A DNA stretch of 64,000 bases. It comes from Sulfidibacter corallicola. Lineage in GTDB: Bacteria > Acidobacteriota > Holophagae > Acanthopleuribacterales > Acanthopleuribacteraceae. Location of the stretch: contig NZ_CP071793.1 of NCBI RefSeq assembly GCF_017498545.1, positions 6,709,001 through 6,773,000 on the forward strand, given 5' to 3'. How positions within the stretch are numbered: position 1 is the first letter of the stretch; each line of letters opens with the position of its first letter. The notes under the pieces are model-generated. The model ran no database searches. It saw only the letters and a program-made list of their open reading frames with translations, and was not told the DNA's origin. Both the position numbers and the translations under genes were made by a program. Positions 9,067-18,521 of this stretch are shown here, one piece after another.

Positions 9067-10365
9067 TCAGGCCCCGGCTGGAGGTGTTCGGGTCAATTCG
9101 TGGAAGAGCTCCTTGAAGCGATCGCCGCGGGCGGCAAAATTGGGAAATTGGTCGAAAGAGGCGCAAGCGGGTGCCAGCAAAACGGCCGTTCCGGGTTCGG
9201 CGACGGCGTGTGCGCGGAGGCAGGCGGCGTCGAAATCGTGTTCCCGGATTGGAGAATAGACGGCCAGGTCGTCGCAGATCTTGTTGGTCGTCTCACCATA
9301 GGCGACAATATATTGTGGTTGATTTTGTGCAAGATTTAAGCCGTCGAAACGGCCTCCCTTGTCGCTTCCACCGAGGATCAACACGTAGGGTTGGCCCATC
9401 GAATCGACGGCCGCCTGGGCCGCGTGCACGTTGGTGGCCTTGCTGTCGTTGATCCAGATCCGACCCTCGTGTTCACCGACCCGTTCCATGCGGTGCACCA
9501 GGCCTTTGAAGCTCGTCAGCGCCCGGGTGGCGCCGTCTCCGTCGACGCCCAGTTCGCGGGCCACGCGGCAGGCGAACAGCGCGTTGGTCAGGTTGTGGCC
9601 GATCAGGGTGGGGTTGGCGCCCGCATCCGCTTGCCAATCATCGGCCAGGTAAAGCTTCCGGTCGCGCATGCAGGCATTTGCATGGGGCAGCGACTCGCGC
9701 CGGGCGGCGCCGGGGACCGACACGTCGAGGTCGGCCGAGATCAGGGCCAGATCGTCGGGGAGCTGCCGGGCGAACAGCTTCAGTTTGGTGTCGCGGTAGC
9801 GGGCCAGGGTACCGTGGCGATCCAGGTGGTCGGCCGCCACGTTGAGCAACACGCCGATCCGGGGTCGGAAGCGGTCCACGTGTTCCAGTTGGAACGACGA
9901 GACCTCCACCACGTACACGGCCTCCGGATCCTCGTCGACCACCCTGGCGAAGGCCACGCCGATATTGCCGCAAAGCCGGCTTTTCAGGCCGTTTTCGCGC
10001 AAAAGGTGGTCGATCAGGCTGACGGTCGTCGACTTGCCGTTCGACCCGGTGACGGCCACGACGGTGCCCTTCTGGTGGCGAAAGGCCAATTCCAGTTCGG
10101 ACAGGATCGGCACCTCGGCGGCCTGGGCCGCCACGATCAGCGGGTGGTGGATCGACAGGCCTGGCGACACCACGACGCGGTCGTAGCGCGACCAGTCGAG
10201 GGTCGACACGTCGGTAAAGTGATCCTGTGCGGCCCCGTTCACGGCCGATTGGGCCTGATCCGGACGCATGCGATCGTCAAAAGTATCGAACGGGCGAGAT
10301 TCGCGGACCAGCAGAGCGGCTGCCGCCGTTCCGCTTTGTCCCAAACCGGCCACCAGTGTGTTCAT
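9067..10365 (-). CDS. murD: UDP-MurNAc-L-alanine--D-glutamate ligase
   Basis: MurD adds D-Glu to UDP-MurNAc-L-Ala in the cytosol. The N-terminal nucleotide-binding start GLGQSGTAAA (8-17), the ATP loop TGSNGKST (106-113), the conserved VSSFQLE and NDSKATN, and GGSDKG in the C-terminal domain are all present. The length of 432 residues is usual. It follows mraY by 27 bp in the dcw cluster. Confidence 0.97.
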   Translation of the reverse strand: MNTLVAGLGQSGTAAAALLVRESRPFDTFDDRMRPDQAQSAVNGAAQDHFTDVSTLDWSRYDRVVVSPGLSIHHPLIVAAQAAEVPILSELELAFRHQKGTVVAVTGSNGKSTTVSLIDHLLRENGLKSRLCGNIGVAFARVVDEDPEAVYVVEVSSFQLEHVDRFRPRIGVLLNVAADHLDRHGTLARYRDTKLKLFARQLPDDLALISADLDVSVPGAARRESLPHANACMRDRKLYLADDWQADAGANPTLIGHNLTNALFACRVARELGVDGDGATRALTSFKGLVHRMERVGEHEGRIWINDSKATNVHAAQAAVDSMGQPYVLILGGSDKGGRFDGLNLAQNQPQYIVAYGETTNKICDDLAVYSPIREHDFDAACLRAHAVAEPGTAVLLAPACASFDQFPNFAARGDRFKELFHELTRTPPAGA

Positions 10366-10392
10366 GGCTTCCTCGCGGGGGGGCGTCGCGTA

Positions 10393-11478
10393 CTAACGCA
10401 ACTTGAGCGTGCTCAACGCCAGAATGGCGAACAGGATGGAGATCATCCAGAACCGGATGATCACCTGGGATTCGTGCCAACCCTTCAGCTCGAAGTGGTG
10501 GTGGATGGGCGACATCAGGAAGATCCGTTTTTTGCGCCACTTGTAGGATGCGACTTGCAGGATGACCGAAAGCGCCTCGATCACGAACAGGCCGCCGACG
10601 ATGATCAGGAGCAGGGAATGGGTGGTCAACAGCGCCATGGTTCCCAGGGCTCCGCCCAACGAGAGTGCGCCGGTATCGCCCATGAACACGTCGGCCGGGT
10701 GGGCGTTGTGCCAGAGAAAACCCATGCAGGCACCGGCCATGGCCGCGCCGTAGACGACCAGCTCGCCGGTGTGGGGCACGTGGGGGATGGCCAGGTAGTT
10801 GGCCATGGTGATGTGGCTGGTGAGGTAGGCGATGACCGTGTAGGTGCTGAAGGCGACGCCCGAGGCGCCGATGGCCAGGCCGTCCAGGCCGTCGGTCAGG
10901 TTGACCGCGTTGCTGGCGCCCAGCAGGACGATCATGGCGAAGGGGATGAACAGGAACGACATTTCCGGATGGAAGTTCTTGAAAAAGGGCACGTACAGTT
11001 CGGTCGTGTATTCACCGGCGCGGGCCAGGAAGAACATCCACACCGCCACGGTGCCGCCGATCAGGGTCAAATACAGGAACTTGCGTTTGGCCGTCAGTCC
11101 CAGGTTGCGCCGTTTCAGGATCTTGGAGAGATCGTCGATGAAGCCCACCAGTCCGAATCCCAGGGTGGCGATCATCTGGATCCAAATCATGTTGTTGTCG
11201 AGGTCGGCCCACAGCAAGGTGCTGAGCAATACCGCGGTCAGGATCAGCACGCCGCCCATGGTCGGTGTCCCGGCCTTTTTCTTGTGGCTCTGCGGTCCTT
11301 CCTCGCGGATCTCCTGACCGATGCTCATGGCCTGCAGTTTGCGGATGACCATCGGGCCGAGCATCAGACACAGCAGGAACGCGGTGGACCCGGACAATGC
11401 CGAACGCACGGTGATGTATCGAAAAATATTGAATAGACTGGAGAGTTCGGCATAGGGCGCCAACAAGAAATAGAGCAT
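10393..11478 (-). CDS. mraY: phospho-MurNAc-pentapeptide transferase
   Basis: MraY transfers phospho-MurNAc-pentapeptide to undecaprenyl phosphate, making lipid I; it is an integral membrane enzyme with ten helices. Signature motifs are GTPTMGG, the Mg-binding FIDDLSK, NAVNLTDGLDGLA, FMGDTGALSLGG and HHHFELKG. The length of 361 residues is normal. It begins 14 bp after the murF stop. Confidence 0.98.
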   Translation of the reverse strand: MLYFLLAPYAELSSLFNIFRYITVRSALSGSTAFLLCLMLGPMVIRKLQAMSIGQEIREEGPQSHKKKAGTPTMGGVLILTAVLLSTLLWADLDNNMIWIQMIATLGFGLVGFIDDLSKILKRRNLGLTAKRKFLYLTLIGGTVAVWMFFLARAGEYTTELYVPFFKNFHPEMSFLFIPFAMIVLLGASNAVNLTDGLDGLAIGASGVAFSTYTVIAYLTSHITMANYLAIPHVPHTGELVVYGAAMAGACMGFLWHNAHPADVFMGDTGALSLGGALGTMALLTTHSLLLIIVGGLFVIEALSVILQVASYKWRKKRIFLMSPIHHHFELKGWHESQVIIRFWMISILFAILALSTLKLR

Positions 11479-11492
11479 GCAGGGTTTCCTCT

Positions 11493-12965
11493 TCAGGCGA
11501 GTTTTGCGGTGAGCGCTTGAACAAAGCGTTCGAGGCGGATGCCGCGACTGGCCTTACACCAAATCCGGGAGCCCTCGGGGATGGGGCCGCTCAGCGCGGC
11601 GGCCGCCTCGTTGACCGAGGGGAAATGTTCCACTTTGCAATTGGGGCGCTTGTGCGCCATGAGTCCCTCGTAGGTGAATTCGCTGAGGGTGCCGATCAGC
11701 GTCACCTGGTCGAAGCCGTACCCGGCGATGGATTCGCCGAGCTTGCGGTGGATGTCGTGTTCTTCGTCGCCCAGTTCCAACATGTCGCCCAGAATCAGCC
11801 AGCGGTAGTAGCGCGGCGAGAGGGGCGCGAAGGAGCGCAGCACGTTTTCCACCGCGACGGGGCTGGCGTTGTAGGTGTCGTCCACCACCAGGACGTCGCC
11901 GTCGTAGGCGTAGAGTTTCGATCGCTGGGCGCTGGGCTGGATGCAGCGCAGTGCCGAGACCAGGTCGGATCCGGAGACGCCCAGGGCCAGGCCTGCCGCG
12001 CAGGCCGCAACCGCGTTGTTCACGTTGAATCGGCCGGGAAGCGGCAGGGACAGCAACTGGTGTTTGCCGTTGCCGAACTCCAGGTGGAAGGGGGTGGCGT
12101 CCCAGTCGGAAAACGGCTCCATGCGGGCGCGCACGTCCGTCTGGGGGTCGAAGAAGCCATAGGTGAATTTCTTGCCGCGGAACGGGGCGCTGAAGCGCGA
12201 AACCAGCGGGTCGTCGGCGTTGTAGATCAGAATCTTGTCCTTGCCGAGGTAGTCCACGATTTCCGCCTTGGCCTTGGCGATCTCCTCGAGGCTGGCGAAG
12301 TTGGCCATGTGTACCGCGTGCACCGTGGTCCACAGCGCCGCGTCCGGTTGCGCGATCTCCATCAGTTGGCGGATTTCGCCGGGATAGGACATGCCCATTT
12401 CCGCGACCATCCACTCGTCCTCCGGTTTGAGTTTGAGAATCTCCATGGGCAGCCCGATCGTGCTGTTGTAATTGCCTTCGCTCTTGCGCGTGTGGAAGGT
12501 GGTGTTCAGTACGGAAGCCGTGATTTCCTTGGTGGTCGTCTTGCCGACGCTGCCGGTGATGCCGAGAATCTTGGTCTTCATGGCGCGTCGATGGGCGGCG
12601 GCCAGAAAACCCAGGGCCCGAATGGTGTCGCCCACGGCGATGCAGTTGCGGTTGGGCTCGGCCTTGTCCAACGAGCGAACCAGGCAGGCGATGGCGCCGC
12701 GTTTGGCGGCCTCGGCGGTGAACCGGTGACCGTCGACCCGTTGGCCCTCCACGGCCACGTAGATCTGGCCGGGCGCCACGGCGCGGCTGTCGGTGGTGAA
12801 GCCGGTGACGGCCGCGTCTTCGGTGCAGGTGTGTTCGCTGGGCTGAAGGACGCGAATGACGTCGGTCAGCCGTTCGATGGCCAGGGGCGGCGCCTTGTGA
12901 AAGCTGTACTGAGAACCGCCGGCCCGGTCGGCCGGTGCCATGAGGACGTAGGGTTTCCTAATCAT
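11493..12965 (-). CDS. murF: UDP-MurNAc-tripeptide--D-alanyl-D-alanine ligase
   Basis: MurF adds D-Ala-D-Ala to UDP-MurNAc-tripeptide, completing the cytosolic precursor. The N-terminal Mur domain (FTTDSRAVAPGQIYVAVEG), the ATP loop GITGSVGKTTTK (135-146), EGNYNSTIGLP and the C-terminal DDTYNASP are as expected. The 490 residues include about 30 extra at the N-terminus; an alternative ATG is at codon 9. The start overlaps the murE stop by 8 bp, which implies coupling. Confidence 0.96.
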   Translation of the reverse strand: MIRKPYVLMAPADRAGGSQYSFHKAPPLAIERLTDVIRVLQPSEHTCTEDAAVTGFTTDSRAVAPGQIYVAVEGQRVDGHRFTAEAAKRGAIACLVRSLDKAEPNRNCIAVGDTIRALGFLAAAHRRAMKTKILGITGSVGKTTTKEITASVLNTTFHTRKSEGNYNSTIGLPMEILKLKPEDEWMVAEMGMSYPGEIRQLMEIAQPDAALWTTVHAVHMANFASLEEIAKAKAEIVDYLGKDKILIYNADDPLVSRFSAPFRGKKFTYGFFDPQTDVRARMEPFSDWDATPFHLEFGNGKHQLLSLPLPGRFNVNNAVAACAAGLALGVSGSDLVSALRCIQPSAQRSKLYAYDGDVLVVDDTYNASPVAVENVLRSFAPLSPRYYRWLILGDMLELGDEEHDIHRKLGESIAGYGFDQVTLIGTLSEFTYEGLMAHKRPNCKVEHFPSVNEAAAALSGPIPEGSRIWCKASRGIRLERFVQALTAKLA

Positions 12966-14532
12966 CGGAGGCCCCCTTTCCAGGTGTGGCGGATTCGGAT
13001 GCCGGGTTCCGCGGGCTCGTGGCCGGTGGCCGGGTGCGATCTCGGTCGACCCGGTCCTCGCGCAGCGGCTTGGCGCGAATGCGTTGTTGGATGAAGCCCA
13101 GGGCCACTTCCCAATCGCTGAACGGATAGTGGCGGCCGTGGATCTCCTGGGTCGTCTCGTGACCCTTGCCGGCGATCAGGATCAGGTCGCCTTCCTCGGC
13201 CATGTGGATCGCGGCGTGGATCGCCTGGCGGCGGTCGGTCTGGCGAATGAAACCCGGGCCCAGCGGGCGCTTGATGCCCTTGTGGACCATGTCCATGATG
13301 ACCTCGGGATCCTCGGTGCGCGGGTTGTCCGTGGTCAGGATGACGATGTCGGAATAACGACCGGCGATGGCGCCCATCTCTGGACGCTTGCTGTGATCGC
13401 GATCGCCACCGGCGCCGAAGACGGTGATCATGCGTTTGGGGTTGGTTTCGGCGCAGGCCCGCAGCACGCTTTGAAGCGCGTCGGGCGTGTGGGCGAAGTC
13501 GATGGCGACGCCGAAGGTCTGGCCGACGTCGATCAATTCCAGGCGACCGGGTACGGCGCGGATGTCGCCGGTTTCCTGCGCGATTTCCGACAGTTTGCGA
13601 CCTTCGCAGAGGGCGACCGCCAGGGCCGCGGTGAAATTGTAGACGTTGTGCTCGCCCATCAACGGGATGCGGAAATCGTGGGTGTCGCCCTTGAAGTTCA
13701 CCCGAAACGAAGCGCCCTTGATGCCCAGCTCGCCGATTTCGAAACGCAGGTCGGCCTCTTCGCTCTGTCCGAAGCGAATCGTATGACGTCCCTCGGGCAC
13801 CACGATGCGCTTGGCGTAGGGATCGTCCCAGTTCAGGATGGCGGTGCCGCCCCTGCGCAACAGGCTGAATTGGCGGTGCTTGGCTTGAAAATACGATTCC
13901 ATGTTGCCGTGAAAGTCCAGGTGGTCGCGACTGAGATTGGTGAAGATCCCGTATTGCAGTTCCAGGCCCAGCACGCGGTCGAACATCAGGCCGTGGGAGC
14001 TGATTTCCACCGCGGCGTAGGCGCAGCGGTTGGAGACCATTTCACCCAGGCACCGATAGAACTCCGACGATTCGGGCGTGGTGCGGGTGGCGCGCTCTTC
14101 CGAATGGCCGTTGAAATAGCTCAGGGTGCCGATGCGCCCGCAGGTACCCAGGCGGCGCAGCAACGAGGACGTCAGGTAGGTGGTGGTGGTCTTGCCGTTG
14201 GTTCCGGTGACGCCGATGATCTTGATCTTCTGGTCGGGATGGTCGTAGAGCCGGCGGGCCATCAGGGCCATCGCTTTGCGCGGATCGTCCACCCGGCAGA
14301 TGGGAATGCTGAACGGCACCTTTTCCGGCTGATTGGTGAGAATGCAGACCGCGCCCAACTGGGTGGCGCAGCCGACGTAGTTGTGACCGTCGCGATGGCG
14401 GCCCTCGATCGCGACAAACATCGATCCGTGCTGTACTTTCCGGCTGTCGTGGGTAATCTGTGAAATTTTCAGGTCGCCACTGCTTTCGGCCAGCAATTCG
14501 CCAATTCCGTCAACCAGTTCCCGCAATTTCAT
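12958..14532 (-). CDS. murE: UDP-MurNAc-L-Ala-D-Glu--meso-diaminopimelate ligase
   Basis: MurE adds the third amino acid of the stem peptide. The ATP loop GVTGTNGKTTTT (107-118) and the three-domain Mur ligase layout are present. The motif DNPR (402-405) is the established determinant for meso-diaminopimelate over lysine, so the wall should be the usual Gram-negative type. The C-terminus carries about 30 extra residues rich in Arg, Pro and Ser. The length is 524 residues. It is separated from ftsI by 82 bp. Confidence 0.97.
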   Translation of the reverse strand: MKLRELVDGIGELLAESSGDLKISQITHDSRKVQHGSMFVAIEGRHRDGHNYVGCATQLGAVCILTNQPEKVPFSIPICRVDDPRKAMALMARRLYDHPDQKIKIIGVTGTNGKTTTTYLTSSLLRRLGTCGRIGTLSYFNGHSEERATRTTPESSEFYRCLGEMVSNRCAYAAVEISSHGLMFDRVLGLELQYGIFTNLSRDHLDFHGNMESYFQAKHRQFSLLRRGGTAILNWDDPYAKRIVVPEGRHTIRFGQSEEADLRFEIGELGIKGASFRVNFKGDTHDFRIPLMGEHNVYNFTAALAVALCEGRKLSEIAQETGDIRAVPGRLELIDVGQTFGVAIDFAHTPDALQSVLRACAETNPKRMITVFGAGGDRDHSKRPEMGAIAGRYSDIVILTTDNPRTEDPEVIMDMVHKGIKRPLGPGFIRQTDRRQAIHAAIHMAEEGDLILIAGKGHETTQEIHGRHYPFSDWEVALGFIQQRIRAKPLREDRVDRDRTRPPATSPRNPASESATPGKGASDD

Positions 14533-14614
14533 GTGTTCATCCTCTTCACTGATCGATCCCGCCCCTCTGGGTGGCGCATCGAAGCGTATGCGTGCTTTTT
14601 GCGGTCCGTCAAGC

Positions 14615-16585
14615 TCAATCGGAACCGCCGCCCTGCAGACCGGGACTGAGCCTGAGTTTGCAGGTTCGGTTCTCGGGGATCGGCTCGCCCGGAGCCGGCC
14701 ACTGACTGATCACGCGACCGCTACCCTGGATGTCGGCGATCAGGTCGAGCAAGCCGCATTGGTAAAGCAGGTTGCGTAATCCCAAACCCTGGAAGTCAGG
14801 CATCTGGCCATTCTCGGGTGGCGGTGTGACCTCGCGCGCAAGCCAGTCCGGAGTGCCGGCATACACCGGAATCTTGTTTCGGGAGGATAGCTCTTTGTCA
14901 TAGATGACGATTTGCGAGCCGATTTCGGAAAAGATTGGTGCCGCCACCTCACCCCCGTGCTTTTTGCGCCCCTTGGGGTCGTGGACCACCACCATCATAC
15001 CGTAGCGTGGATTCTCCTCGGGGAAAAACCCCACGAATGAACTGTTAAAGCTCTTGCGCGAATAGCGCGAGCCCTGAAGCCGTTGGGCCGTGCCGGTTTT
15101 GCCGAAAACACCGACGCCTTCCAGGGCCGCCGCCTTGGCCGTGCCTTCCTCGACGACGCCCCGCAGTGCGTGCACCAATTTGGCCGCCGTTTCGGGGCGG
15201 ATCACCTGGGGTTGCGGCTCCTGTGGGGCCAGTTCCTCGACCCGGCCGTCCGGGAAAACGATGCGTTGCACGATGTAGGGGGTGACGAGCCGGCCCTCGT
15301 TGGCGACCACCGAGGCGGCGCGCAGCATCTGTAGCGGCGTGACCGAGATTTCGTGGCCCAGGGAGAGGAAGGACGACGAGACCTTGGTCCACTCGCCCAG
15401 CGGGCGCCGAATGCCGTTGGATTCGGCCGGCAGATCGATACCGGTGCGCTCGCCGAACCCGAAACGCTGGATGTACTCGGCGAAGGTTTCGGGCGAGAAG
15501 CGCTGGGACACCTTGATGGCGCCGACGTTGGAGCTGTGCCACAGGATCTCCTTGACCGAGAGCAGGCCGAAGGGTTTGTGGTCGCGGATGAACTTGTCGT
15601 AGACCTGGATGCCGCCGCGTCGCTTTTCGCAGTCGAAGACGTCCTCGATCCGGATGGCGCCGGAATCGAGCCCGACCGCGACCGTGACGATCTTGAACGC
15701 CGACGCCGGTTCGTAGACGTCGACCACCGCGCGGTTCTTACGCGCGAAGGCCTTGAACTGGCCGTAGCGGTTGGGATCGAAATCGGGAACGTTGGCCATG
15801 GCCAGAATCGCTCCGGTGCGGGGGTTCATGACGATCGCGGTGATGTTCTTGGCCTTGGTGCGCTTGAGCGCGCGGCGCAGGGCGCTTTCCGCGAAGAACT
15901 GGATGTTGGCGTCCAGGGTCAACTGAACGCTGGCGCCGTTGACCGGTTCCTGGATCACCGTGTCCTCGCCGCCCAGGGTGATGTTCTGTTTGCGGCCGTC
16001 GCGCAGGACCTCGCGCTTGCCCGGGGTGCCGCGCATGACCTCGTCGAACTGGGACTCGATGCCTTCCTTGACCTTGCCGTCCACGGAGGTGAAGCCCAGC
16101 ACGTGCGACCCCAACCAGCCGTTGGGGTAGTTGCGCCACGATTTCTTGCGGATGTGAATGCCGCGCAGGCCCAGTTGGGCGATGTGGCGGGCCTTGGCCT
16201 CGCTGGTGCGCTTGGCGATGTAGGTGAAGCGGCGTTTCTTGTTGCTCAGCTCTTCGGCTTTGCGGTTGGCCCAGGCGCGGTTCTTCCCCAGGACGTCGGC
16301 CAGGGCCTTGGCCGTGGCTTCCGGGTCCTCGACCACGGCCGGGTCGGCGAAGATGTAGGGCTCCTCTTGGCTGATGGCCAACGTTTTGTGGTTGGTGTCC
16401 AGAATTTCGCCGCGCAATGCCGGGATCGACTCTTCGTGATTGTGTAGGTTTGCGGCACGAGCGACCATTTCCTCGTGCCGCATAATTTGCAGGTCTATGA
16501 GCCGGTAGACGATGACCGAACCCCACAGAAGTAGGAAAACCAGAAGCAGGTTCATTCTGATCGGGAAGATTCGGTCTTCTTTCAT
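14615..16585 (-). CDS. ftsI: septal class B penicillin-binding protein (FtsI type) with PASTA domain
   Basis: FtsI is the septal DD-transpeptidase that works with FtsW. One N-terminal membrane helix (about 10-30) precedes the PBP dimerisation domain and the transpeptidase. The active-site motifs are SAFK (295-298), SSN (351-353) and KTG (496-498). A C-terminal PASTA-like domain spans about 590-650. PASTA is common on Gram-positive PBPs and rarer on Gram-negative FtsI. The length is 656 residues. It follows ftsL by 5 bp. Confidence 0.95.
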   Translation of the reverse strand: MKEDRIFPIRMNLLLVFLLLWGSVIVYRLIDLQIMRHEEMVARAANLHNHEESIPALRGEILDTNHKTLAISQEEPYIFADPAVVEDPEATAKALADVLGKNRAWANRKAEELSNKKRRFTYIAKRTSEAKARHIAQLGLRGIHIRKKSWRNYPNGWLGSHVLGFTSVDGKVKEGIESQFDEVMRGTPGKREVLRDGRKQNITLGGEDTVIQEPVNGASVQLTLDANIQFFAESALRRALKRTKAKNITAIVMNPRTGAILAMANVPDFDPNRYGQFKAFARKNRAVVDVYEPASAFKIVTVAVGLDSGAIRIEDVFDCEKRRGGIQVYDKFIRDHKPFGLLSVKEILWHSSNVGAIKVSQRFSPETFAEYIQRFGFGERTGIDLPAESNGIRRPLGEWTKVSSSFLSLGHEISVTPLQMLRAASVVANEGRLVTPYIVQRIVFPDGRVEELAPQEPQPQVIRPETAAKLVHALRGVVEEGTAKAAALEGVGVFGKTGTAQRLQGSRYSRKSFNSSFVGFFPEENPRYGMMVVVHDPKGRKKHGGEVAAPIFSEIGSQIVIYDKELSSRNKIPVYAGTPDWLAREVTPPPENGQMPDFQGLGLRNLLYQCGLLDLIADIQGSGRVISQWPAPGEPIPENRTCKLRLSPGLQGGGSD

Positions 16586-16590
16586 CGGGG

Positions 16591-17004
16591 TCAGGGTTCC
16601 ACATTCAACCTTGCGACGAGGTTTTCGTATTGTTCGCGTTCTTCACCTTGGTCGGGCAGCGGGGTTTGGGTGTAGACCACTTCGTAGCGGTCGCCCTTGG
16701 GAAGCGGGCGCAGGCCGAGATCGAAGGCCTGGTTGAGAATGCGGCCCGGTCGTTCGAGGCGTGCCTTTTCCGAGCGCAGGCGGATCTGTTCCTGGCGGAG
16801 CTGGGCGTTTTGGTGGCGCAGTTCGGTGATGCTGTAACCGAGATCCACCACGGAGCTGCGCTTGTAGACCACGAACAACATGCAGCAAACCAGGACGAGA
16901 ATGCCGACGACGAACTTGGCGATGTCTCTCCCCATGCGGCGCCCCGGTTTGACCTTGCGGTCGGCGCGGGCGAACATGTGGTCGGAATGGCGTTTGTGAT
17001 TCAT
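16591..17004 (-). CDS. ftsL: FtsL-like cell division protein
   Basis: This small bitopic protein has a basic N-terminus, one membrane helix (about 30-47, FVVGILVLVCCMLFVVYK) and a periplasmic heptad-rich coiled coil (SITELRHQNAQLRQEQIRL). That architecture and its place between rsmH and ftsI match FtsL, which forms the FtsQLB complex; primary sequence is poorly conserved in this family. The length is 137 residues. The ATG overlaps the rsmH stop by 4 bp. Confidence 0.85.
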   Translation of the reverse strand: MNHKRHSDHMFARADRKVKPGRRMGRDIAKFVVGILVLVCCMLFVVYKRSSVVDLGYSITELRHQNAQLRQEQIRLRSEKARLERPGRILNQAFDLGLRPLPKGDRYEVVYTQTPLPDQGEEREQYENLVARLNVEP

Positions 17005-17936
17005 GGTTGAGCTCCTTTCTTGCGATAGGCTTCCCGGCGGCGGCGCCCCTTCGATCGGGGTTCGCTTCCGGGAATGCAGCGCTCCAAGACGCGAAGCTTG
17101 GCACTGCGGGACGCCGGGTTGAGTCGTGACTCCTCCTCGGCGGCGACGCGGGGTTTTTTGGTCAGCACGGCGAACTCGCCGGTTTCGGAGAGTTCGCGAA
17201 AGGTATGTTTGACGATGCGGTCTTCGAGGCTGTGGAAGCTGATGATGACCGCACGGCCGCCTTCGGCCAGTTTGGCCGCGGCGCGCGGCAACTGGTGGCG
17301 AAGCATGTCCAGCTCGTTGTTGATCGCGATGCGAAGCGCCTGGAAGGTGCGGGTCGCGGGGTCGATGCGGTGATAGCGTTTGGGGTAGGCGCGCCGGCAG
17401 AGTTCCGCCAAGGCGCCGGTCGTCTCAATCGGGTGTTCTTGCCGGGCCGCCACGATCTGTCGCGCGATGCGCCGCGACAGTCGTTCCTCGCCATACATAT
17501 ATATAAGGTCGGCGAGTTCGCCTTCCGGCAGGTTGTTGACCAGGTCGGCCGCGGTGGTTTCCTGGCGACGATCCATGCGCATGTCCAATGGACCGTCTTC
17601 CTTGAAACTGAAGCCGCGGTCGGCTTCTTTCAGTTGCATCATCGAGGTCCCCAGGTCCCACAGAAAGCCGGCCAAACCATTGGGAATCAGATCGATCACA
17701 TCCTCGATGGCGCCGCGATGGAAGCTGAAACGCGAATCCGAAGCGAAAGCCCCGGCGCGCGCCTCGGCCACGTCGTCGCGATCCGAGCCGTGCAGGCGCC
17801 CGTCCGGGCCCAGTTGGGCCAGAACGCGTCCGCTGTGCCCGCCGCCGCCGAAGGTCCCGTCCCAATAGGTCCCGTCGGGACGTACGGCGAGGCCTTCGAG
17901 CACCTCTTCCATCAGTACCGGGATGTGTTGTTCCAC
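17001..17936 (-). CDS. rsmH: 16S rRNA m4C1402 methyltransferase
   Basis: RsmH (MraW) N4-methylates C1402 of 16S rRNA. The opening HIPVLMEEVLEGL, the SAM loop DGTFGGGGHS (26-35), FLWDLGTSMMQL (close to the usual DLGxSS), RIAINNEL and VIISFHSLEDR are all family motifs. The C-terminus is basic (GRRRREAYRKK). The length is 311 residues. The start is a GTG, and GGTGG is close to the ribosome site. It is the second gene of the dcw cluster. Confidence 0.97.
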   Translation of the reverse strand: MEQHIPVLMEEVLEGLAVRPDGTYWDGTFGGGGHSGRVLAQLGPDGRLHGSDRDDVAEARAGAFASDSRFSFHRGAIEDVIDLIPNGLAGFLWDLGTSMMQLKEADRGFSFKEDGPLDMRMDRRQETTAADLVNNLPEGELADLIYMYGEERLSRRIARQIVAARQEHPIETTGALAELCRRAYPKRYHRIDPATRTFQALRIAINNELDMLRHQLPRAAAKLAEGGRAVIISFHSLEDRIVKHTFRELSETGEFAVLTKKPRVAAEEESRLNPASRSAKLRVLERCIPGSEPRSKGRRRREAYRKKGAQP

Positions 17937-17991
17937 CTGTGTTTATCCCCATTGCTTCCAGCTTCCCGAAATCCAAGCGTCGGTCAGGCAC

Positions 17992-18432
17992 TTAGATTCC
18001 GAGGGTCATGAAGTCCTCGGCGGTGAAGTCGTCTTCACCATCGAGGGCCGTGATTTTCTCGGACGGCCACATCTCGATGTGGTCGGTACAGCCGATCAGC
18101 ACCACGTCTTGGGCGATGCCGACCTGGCCGCGTTGCGTCGGTTTGATCGAAACCCGTCCCTGTCCGTCCATTTCCACCTCGGCCCCGCAACGGTTCGCTC
18201 TGGTCAGGAACTTCCGTTTCAGGGGGTTCATGGTACCCAGTGCGTTGACGCGCGCCTCGATCTCTTCCCAAACCTGGACGGGGTATATCTGCAGGTACTC
18301 GTCGGTCAGGGCGGTGACAAACAGGGTACTGCCGTATGTACTTTCCAGATTTTTTTTGAAGACAGAAGGCATTTTGAGGCGGCCCTTCTCGTCGATGCGC
18401 GCTTCAGCATGCCCACGCAACCGGGTAGCCAT
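17992..18432 (-). CDS. mraZ: transcriptional regulator MraZ
   Basis: MraZ is the double AbrB/SpoVT-like DNA-binding protein that heads most dcw clusters and in E. coli represses its own promoter. Two SpoVT-like halves are visible: RGHAEARIDEKGRLKMP (about 6-22) and AEVEMDGQGRVSIKP (about 84-98). The length of 146 residues is normal. The start lies about 55 bp downstream of three TGGAC repeats that overlap a sigma-70-type promoter. Confidence 0.96.
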   Translation of the reverse strand: MATRLRGHAEARIDEKGRLKMPSVFKKNLESTYGSTLFVTALTDEYLQIYPVQVWEEIEARVNALGTMNPLKRKFLTRANRCGAEVEMDGQGRVSIKPTQRGQVGIAQDVVLIGCTDHIEMWPSEKITALDGEDDFTAEDFMTLGI

Positions 18433-18487
18433 GGGAACCCAACCAAGGTGGTATTACGGAACAGAGAACATCCGAAAATCCCGTATC

Positions 18488-18521
18488 GTCCATTCTAGTC
18501 CACTCTGGTCCACCCGGTCAA
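18488..18521 (-). promoter_or_regulatory. mraZ promoter overlapped by three MraZ boxes
   Basis: On the minus strand, TTGACC (18516-18521) and TAGAAT (18492-18497) are separated by 18 bp, a good sigma-70-type pair. Three TGGAC repeats (18508-18512, 18498-18502, 18488-18492) recur every 10 bp, between the two hexamers and across the -10. Known MraZ operators are short TGG-containing repeats with a 10-bp period just upstream of mraZ, so autorepression is the natural reading. Nothing here measures activity. Confidence 0.8.

Noticed and set aside
9391..11436. A 681-codon plus-strand frame opposite murD and mraY
   Set aside because: Antisense to two recognised genes; no ribosome site or family motif.
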